DNA of 15,551 nt from Deinococcus planocerae (lineage in GTDB: Bacteria > Deinococcota > Deinococci > Deinococcales > Deinococcaceae): positions 1-15,551 of the forward strand of contig NZ_PNOR01000058.1 of the NCBI RefSeq assembly GCF_002869765.1, read 5' to 3'. This document shows, piece by piece, positions 12,519-15,551 of this stretch; positions within the stretch are counted from its first letter, which is position 1, and each line of letters begins with the position of its first letter. A program made the position numbers and the translations under genes. The notes beneath the pieces are model-generated. The model saw only the letters and a program-made list of their open reading frames with translations. It was not told where the DNA came from and did no database searches.

Positions 12519-13379
12519 ATGTCGTCCCCGGCGAGCATCCGGTACGTGCCCCTGGCGGGGTACGGCAAGCCGCCCGTCGTGATCATGCCGATCCTCAACC
12601 GGACGACGGGCCCGGAGGAGACCTTCCGGCCCCACCGCCACGACTTCCAGGAGGTGATCTGGATTCACTCGGGCGCGGGGACGCACACCATCGACGGGCG
12701 GGAGGGCGAGTTGCGCGGGCCGTGCGTGTCCCTGATCGCGCGGGGGCAGGTCCACGCCTTCCGGGAGATGCGGGGGCTCAACGGGTACGCCGTGTCCTTT
12801 ACCGAGGACCTGCTGGGCGGCACCCCCACCGGGCGGACGAACCGGCTGCTCTTCAACTACTCGCCGGGCGACCGGACCTTCCCCGTCCCCCCCGAGGTGC
12901 AGCTCGCCGCCGAGGGGGTCCTCGACCTCACCGAGCGGGAGTACGCGCGGGCGCAGGAGACCGGGGACCTGACCCTGCTGCGGCCCCTGATGGAGGCGCT
13001 GCTCGTCCTGGTGCGCCGCGCGGTCTTCGCCGGGCTGGGCGTCGGCGAGAACGCGGAGGTCGGCCTCGTCGGGCGCTTCCTCGACCTGTTGGAGCACGAC
13101 TTCGCCCGCCACCACGACGTGGCCCACTACGCGGGGCGGCTGAACGTCTCCGCCAAGCACCTCTCGCGCGCCACGAACGCGGGCCTGGGCAAGAGCGCCA
13201 AGGGCCTGATCCAGGACCGGGTGATCCTGGAGGCCCGGCGGCTCCTGAGTTTCACCGACCTCAGCGTGAAGGAGGTGACCGCCGAGGTGGGTTTTGCCGA
13301 CCCCTTCACCTTCAGCCGGGCCTTCAAGGGGGCGGTCGGCGCCTCGCCCCAGGATTTCCGCGACGTCTGGAAGAAATGA
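12519..13379 (+). CDS. AraC-family transcriptional regulator
   Basis: 286 residues. N-terminal cupin-like sensor (about 20-100) with FRPHRHDFQEVIWIHSGAGTH (36-56), the usual metal-free or ligand-binding beta-barrel region. A helical linker (about 125-195) follows, then two helix-turn-helix motifs at about 198-222 (DVAHYAGRLNVSAKHLSRAT) and 249-272 (SVKEVTAEVGFADPFTFSRAFK), followed by GASPQDFR, the family's C-terminal signature. ATG at 12519 was chosen; a TTG at 12492 would add nine residues across the tandem repeat. It lies 62 nt downstream of the SDR gene on the same strand and 97 nt before the VOC dioxygenase, so it may control either. AraC proteins next to BVMO clusters (VirS beside mymA) are known. 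Confidence 0.9.
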   Translation: MSSPASIRYVPLAGYGKPPVVIMPILNRTTGPEETFRPHRHDFQEVIWIHSGAGTHTIDGREGELRGPCVSLIARGQVHAFREMRGLNGYAVSFTEDLLGGTPTGRTNRLLFNYSPGDRTFPVPPEVQLAAEGVLDLTEREYARAQETGDLTLLRPLMEALLVLVRRAVFAGLGVGENAEVGLVGRFLDLLEHDFARHHDVAHYAGRLNVSAKHLSRATNAGLGKSAKGLIQDRVILEARRLLSFTDLSVKEVTAEVGFADPFTFSRAFKGAVGASPQDFRDVWKK

Positions 13380-13425
13380 CATGCCCCCGTCCGCTTTCGC
13401 CATGGTGCCCCGGGGAGCCGCCCGG

Positions 13426-13431
13426 TACGTT
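13426..13431 (+). promoter_or_regulatory. -10-like box upstream of the VOC dioxygenase
   Basis: TACGTT (TANNNT form) at 13426-13431 would start a transcript near 13438, about 39 nt before the ATG at 13477, which has GAGG as a Shine-Dalgarno site. No clear -35; the region could also be read through from the AraC-type gene. Confidence 0.25.
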
Positions 13432-13476
13432 GACGTTGAGCGACCCTGGTCTCCCCCCGGGCCGCCGAGGTCACCC

Positions 13477-14346
13477 ATGCCCGACTCCCTCCACGCCTCC
13501 CGACTCCACCCCGACCTCACCCTGGGTCACGTCGAGCTGACGGTGGGGCACCTCGCGCGCAGCCTCGCCTTTTACCGGGAGGCGCTGGGTCTGACGGTCC
13601 TCGCCGCCGGGGAGGGCGCGGCGCGGTTGGGGGTGGAGGGCAAGGCGCTCCTCGCCCTGCGCGAGCGCCCGGGGGCCCCGCCCGCGCCCCCCTCCAGCCC
13701 TGGCCTGGACCACTTCGCCCTCCTCGTGCCCACCCGCGCCGAGCTGGCCCGACTCGTGCGGCACATAGGCGGGATGGGGCTGCGGCTGGGGCAGAGCGAT
13801 CACCTCGTCAGCGAGGCCTTCTACCTGGCGGATCCCGACGGCCACGGCATCGAGGTCTACCGCGACCGCCCGCGCGACGGGTGGCGCTGGGTGGGCGGCG
13901 AGGTGCGCATGGGCGGCGAGCCCGTCGACGTCCCCGGCCTGCTGCGCGAGGCCGGACCCCCCGCCCCGTGGACCGGGCTGTCCGGCGGCACGGTGATGGG
14001 GCACGTCCACCTGCGCGTCGCCGACCTCGACGCCGCCGAGGCCTTTTACGCCGACACGCTGGGCTTCGACGTGGTGAGCCGCTGGCCGGGGGCGCTGTTC
14101 GTCTCGGTGGGCGGCTACCACCACCACCTCGGCCTGAACACCTGGCAGAGCCTCGGCGGGGAGGCGGCCCCGGCGGGCAGCGCCCGGCTGGAGCGCGTCT
14201 GGGTCCACCTCCCGGACGCGGGGGCGCTGGGCGACGTGGCCGAGCGGCTGCGACTCGGCGGCGCCCCCTTCACACAACCTTCGCAACGGGCCGGCACCCT
14301 GGAGGTGGACGACCCCTTCGGCACCCGGCTCGCCTTGACCGTCTGA
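13477..14346 (+). CDS. VOC-family protein resembling CatE-type catechol 2,3-dioxygenase
   Basis: 289 residues, two VOC modules (about 15-130 and 172-289). In module 1, His18 (GHVEL), His79 (LDHFAL) and Glu126 (GIEVYRD) form a complete 2-His-1-carboxylate iron site. In module 2, GHVHLRV (175-181) and the very typical GGYHHHLGLNTW (212-223) are retained, but the final Glu is not seen. This pattern matches Bacillus CatE/YfiE, ring-cleaving dioxygenases of the cytoplasm, although many relatives have no proven activity. ATG at 13477 follows GAGG; an in-frame ATG at 13381, 1 nt after the AraC stop, would add a low-complexity Pro/Arg stretch and is unlikely. The YceI gene starts 26 nt downstream, so they are probably cotranscribed. 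Confidence 0.85.
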   Translation: MPDSLHASRLHPDLTLGHVELTVGHLARSLAFYREALGLTVLAAGEGAARLGVEGKALLALRERPGAPPAPPSSPGLDHFALLVPTRAELARLVRHIGGMGLRLGQSDHLVSEAFYLADPDGHGIEVYRDRPRDGWRWVGGEVRMGGEPVDVPGLLREAGPPAPWTGLSGGTVMGHVHLRVADLDAAEAFYADTLGFDVVSRWPGALFVSVGGYHHHLGLNTWQSLGGEAAPAGSARLERVWVHLPDAGALGDVAERLRLGGAPFTQPSQRAGTLEVDDPFGTRLALTV

Positions 14347-14372
14347 CCTTCCTCTCCCCACAGGAGCCCACC

Positions 14373-14975
14373 ATGAACAGGACTGCCCAACGCCTTTTCA
14401 CCCTCGCCGCCCTTTCCCTGCCCGTCGCCGTCGCCGCACCCGTGAAGTTCGAGGTGGCGACCTCCTCCGGGAACGTCAACGTCGTGACCGTCGAGAGCGA
14501 GACGGCGGTCGAGAACTTCACGGGCCGCACGAGCAAGGTGCGGGGCACGCTGACCTTCGACCCCCAGGCGAAGGCGGGCGGCGGCACCGTCATCATCGAC
14601 GGGGCGAGCATCGACACCGGCATCGCCGCGCGCAACGGGCACATGCGCGGGGCCCAGTGGCTCAACTTCGACCAGCGGCCCGACGTGAAATTCACGGCGA
14701 CGCGGGTGAGCTCCCTGGGCGGCGACCGCTACCGCGTCGTGGGCACCCTCACCATGAACGGGGTGACCCGCCCCCTGACGACCGAGGCGACCGTGCGCTA
14801 CACCCCCGCCAACGACACCACGAAGGCGGCGGGCCTGAAGGGCAACGTGCTCGCGGTGAGCACGCGCTTCAACATCAAGCTCAGCGACTTCGGGGTCAAG
14901 CACCGCCAGATCGACGCGGGCCGCGTGAGCAACGACCTCGCCCTCGCGGTGCAGTTCGTCGCCAGCGATCAGTAG
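14373..14975 (+). CDS. YceI-family secreted lipocalin-like protein
   Basis: 200 residues. Signal peptide with a hydrophobic core and AVA cleavage after about Ala21 or Ala22; mature protein exported to the periplasm. The rest is the YceI beta-barrel: ENFTGRTSKVRGTL (47-60), HMRGAQWLNFDQRPDVKF (90-107), GTLTMNGVTRPLT (124-136). Family members bind polyisoprenoid lipids or quinone-like molecules and are linked to stress or respiratory function; the ligand is unknown here. The start is supported by CAGGAG. It lies 26 nt after the VOC gene and 7 nt before the two-TM protein gene, an operon-like spacing. The final strand ending VSNDLALAVQFVAS is intact, so the protein is full length. Confidence 0.92.
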   Translation: MNRTAQRLFTLAALSLPVAVAAPVKFEVATSSGNVNVVTVESETAVENFTGRTSKVRGTLTFDPQAKAGGGTVIIDGASIDTGIAARNGHMRGAQWLNFDQRPDVKFTATRVSSLGGDRYRVVGTLTMNGVTRPLTTEATVRYTPANDTTKAAGLKGNVLAVSTRFNIKLSDFGVKHRQIDAGRVSNDLALAVQFVASDQ

Positions 14976-14982
14976 GGCGCCC

Positions 14983-15405
14983 GTGCGTCTGGTCCGGTCC
15001 TCACGCCTGCCCCTGCTGCGCCGGGTGGCGGGGCTGCTCGCCCTGCTCTCGCTCGTGGCGCTGCTCCTGAGTTTCGCCGTGAGCGCCTTTCTCACCCGGG
15101 ACGTGGCACTCGTGCAGCGGGTCGAGCCCAATGCCGCCGCGTCCCTCTTCGGCGACGCGGACAGCCCCGGCACGCCTATCGGCTCGCCCCAGCTCCTGAT
15201 CGTGCGCGACCCGGCGGCCTTCCTCCCCGGCGAGGGCGAGGGCGGCGTCCGCTTCGTGAGCGAGCCGTACCTGCGCGAGCGCGGCCTCTACCCCCTCCAG
15301 GTCAAGACGGTCGAGCTGGTGCGCAACCTCGTGGCGCTGGGGTCGGGCCTCGCCGCGCTCGTCTTCGGCGGCCTGTGGCTGTGGGCGCGGAGCCGGACGG
15401 GGTAG
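14983..15405 (+). CDS. Small two-TM membrane protein, function unknown
   Basis: 140 residues, GTG start at 14983, 7 nt after the YceI stop. TM segments at about 15-37 (leucine-rich, after several Arg) and 113-135, with a roughly 75-residue loop between. By the positive-inside rule both termini are cytoplasmic and the loop is periplasmic. The loop has no motif I recognise; it contains VEPNAAASLFGDAD and VRFVSEPYLRERGLYP. Codon use is normal for the window and the hydrophobic pattern is strong, so it is a real gene. Close spacing suggests cotranscription with the YceI gene, and it could be a membrane partner for that lipid-binding protein; this is only context. Confidence 0.75.
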   Translation: MRLVRSSRLPLLRRVAGLLALLSLVALLLSFAVSAFLTRDVALVQRVEPNAAASLFGDADSPGTPIGSPQLLIVRDPAAFLPGEGEGGVRFVSEPYLRERGLYPLQVKTVELVRNLVALGSGLAALVFGGLWLWARSRTG

Positions 15406-15423
15406 GCGGCCAATCCCGGAACA

Positions 15424-15460
15424 GAGGAGGGGGGCCTGCGCGGGTGGCGGGCCCCTCCTC
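15424..15460 (+). terminator. Strong hairpin after the two-TM gene, probable terminator
   Basis: GAGGAGGGG (15424-15434 with two extra G) and GCC pair with GGCCCCTCCTC (15450-15460), loop about 12 nt; flanking GAAC / GTTC could extend it. No proper T-run follows, only GTTCGG, so termination may be weak. The rest to 15551 contains an inverted repeat CCTCAC / GTGAGG (15471-15488) but no gene I can support. Confidence 0.5.
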
Positions 15461-15551
15461 CGTTCGGTGGCCTCACCCCGGTGTGAGGCTGCGGGCTCCC
15501 CGGCCCAAGCGCGGAGGCGCGCCCCCTCCTCACGGGCCCCTTTGCAGCCCC

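Noticed and set aside
13381..13476. Extended N-terminus of the CatE-like protein from ATG 13381
   Set aside because: The added 32 residues are Pro/Arg-rich and unconserved-looking; ATG 13477 has a proper Shine-Dalgarno site and the VOC fold starts soon after.
15471..15488. CCTCAC / GTGAGG inverted repeat near the right edge as an att or operator site
   Set aside because: Six-base arms are common by chance at this GC content and there is no gene context beyond the window edge to interpret it.

Overview
This window is very GC-rich DNA with strong G/C bias at third codon positions. Gene starts mix Shine-Dalgarno sites with -10 boxes (TANNNT) lying only 5-6 nt before an ATG, a pattern typical of leaderless genes in Deinococcus. 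Together with the protein types, this suggests chromosomal DNA of a Deinococcus-like bacterium; the assignment is inference. I see no tRNA, rRNA, CRISPR array, transposase or phage gene.

Layout. 1-1406 (minus): a GAF plus HD-GYP-type protein with a degenerate metal site, then the N-terminal part of NagA running off the left edge. 1569-2420 (plus): a two-domain VOC protein. 2609-4184 (plus): a polar amino-acid-type ABC importer, substrate-binding protein and permease separated by an attenuator-like hairpin, with no ATPase gene. 4189-5040 (minus): an aldo/keto reductase. 5130-5461: a compact unit not covered by ordinary gene calls. It has a 25-residue hydrophobic peptide on the minus strand with its own terminator and, opposite its leader, a plus-strand promoter and plus-oriented terminator that no plus-strand protein gene explains. 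I read it as a candidate type I toxin-antitoxin-like or antisense-controlled small membrane peptide locus. 5529-8159 (minus): a large lipoprotein GH9 cellulase with Ig-like and carbohydrate-binding modules and a palindromic operator candidate in its promoter. 8429-9064 (minus): a TetR regulator divergent from a tightly packed plus-strand cassette at 9252-12456: alpha/beta hydrolase, Baeyer-Villiger-type flavin monooxygenase and SDR dehydrogenase. 12519-13379: an AraC-family regulator. 13477-15405: a CatE-like VOC dioxygenase, a YceI-family secreted protein and a two-TM membrane protein, closely spaced.

How the genes may work together. The dehydrogenase, Baeyer-Villiger monooxygenase and hydrolase form a logical chain (alcohol to ketone, ketone to ester, ester to acid plus alcohol). 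The chain is flanked by two regulators and followed by a possible ring-cleavage dioxygenase, suggesting an accessory catabolic or lipid-modification island. The GH9 enzyme and NagA point to polysaccharide and amino-sugar use. The ABC genes presumably borrow an ATPase encoded elsewhere.
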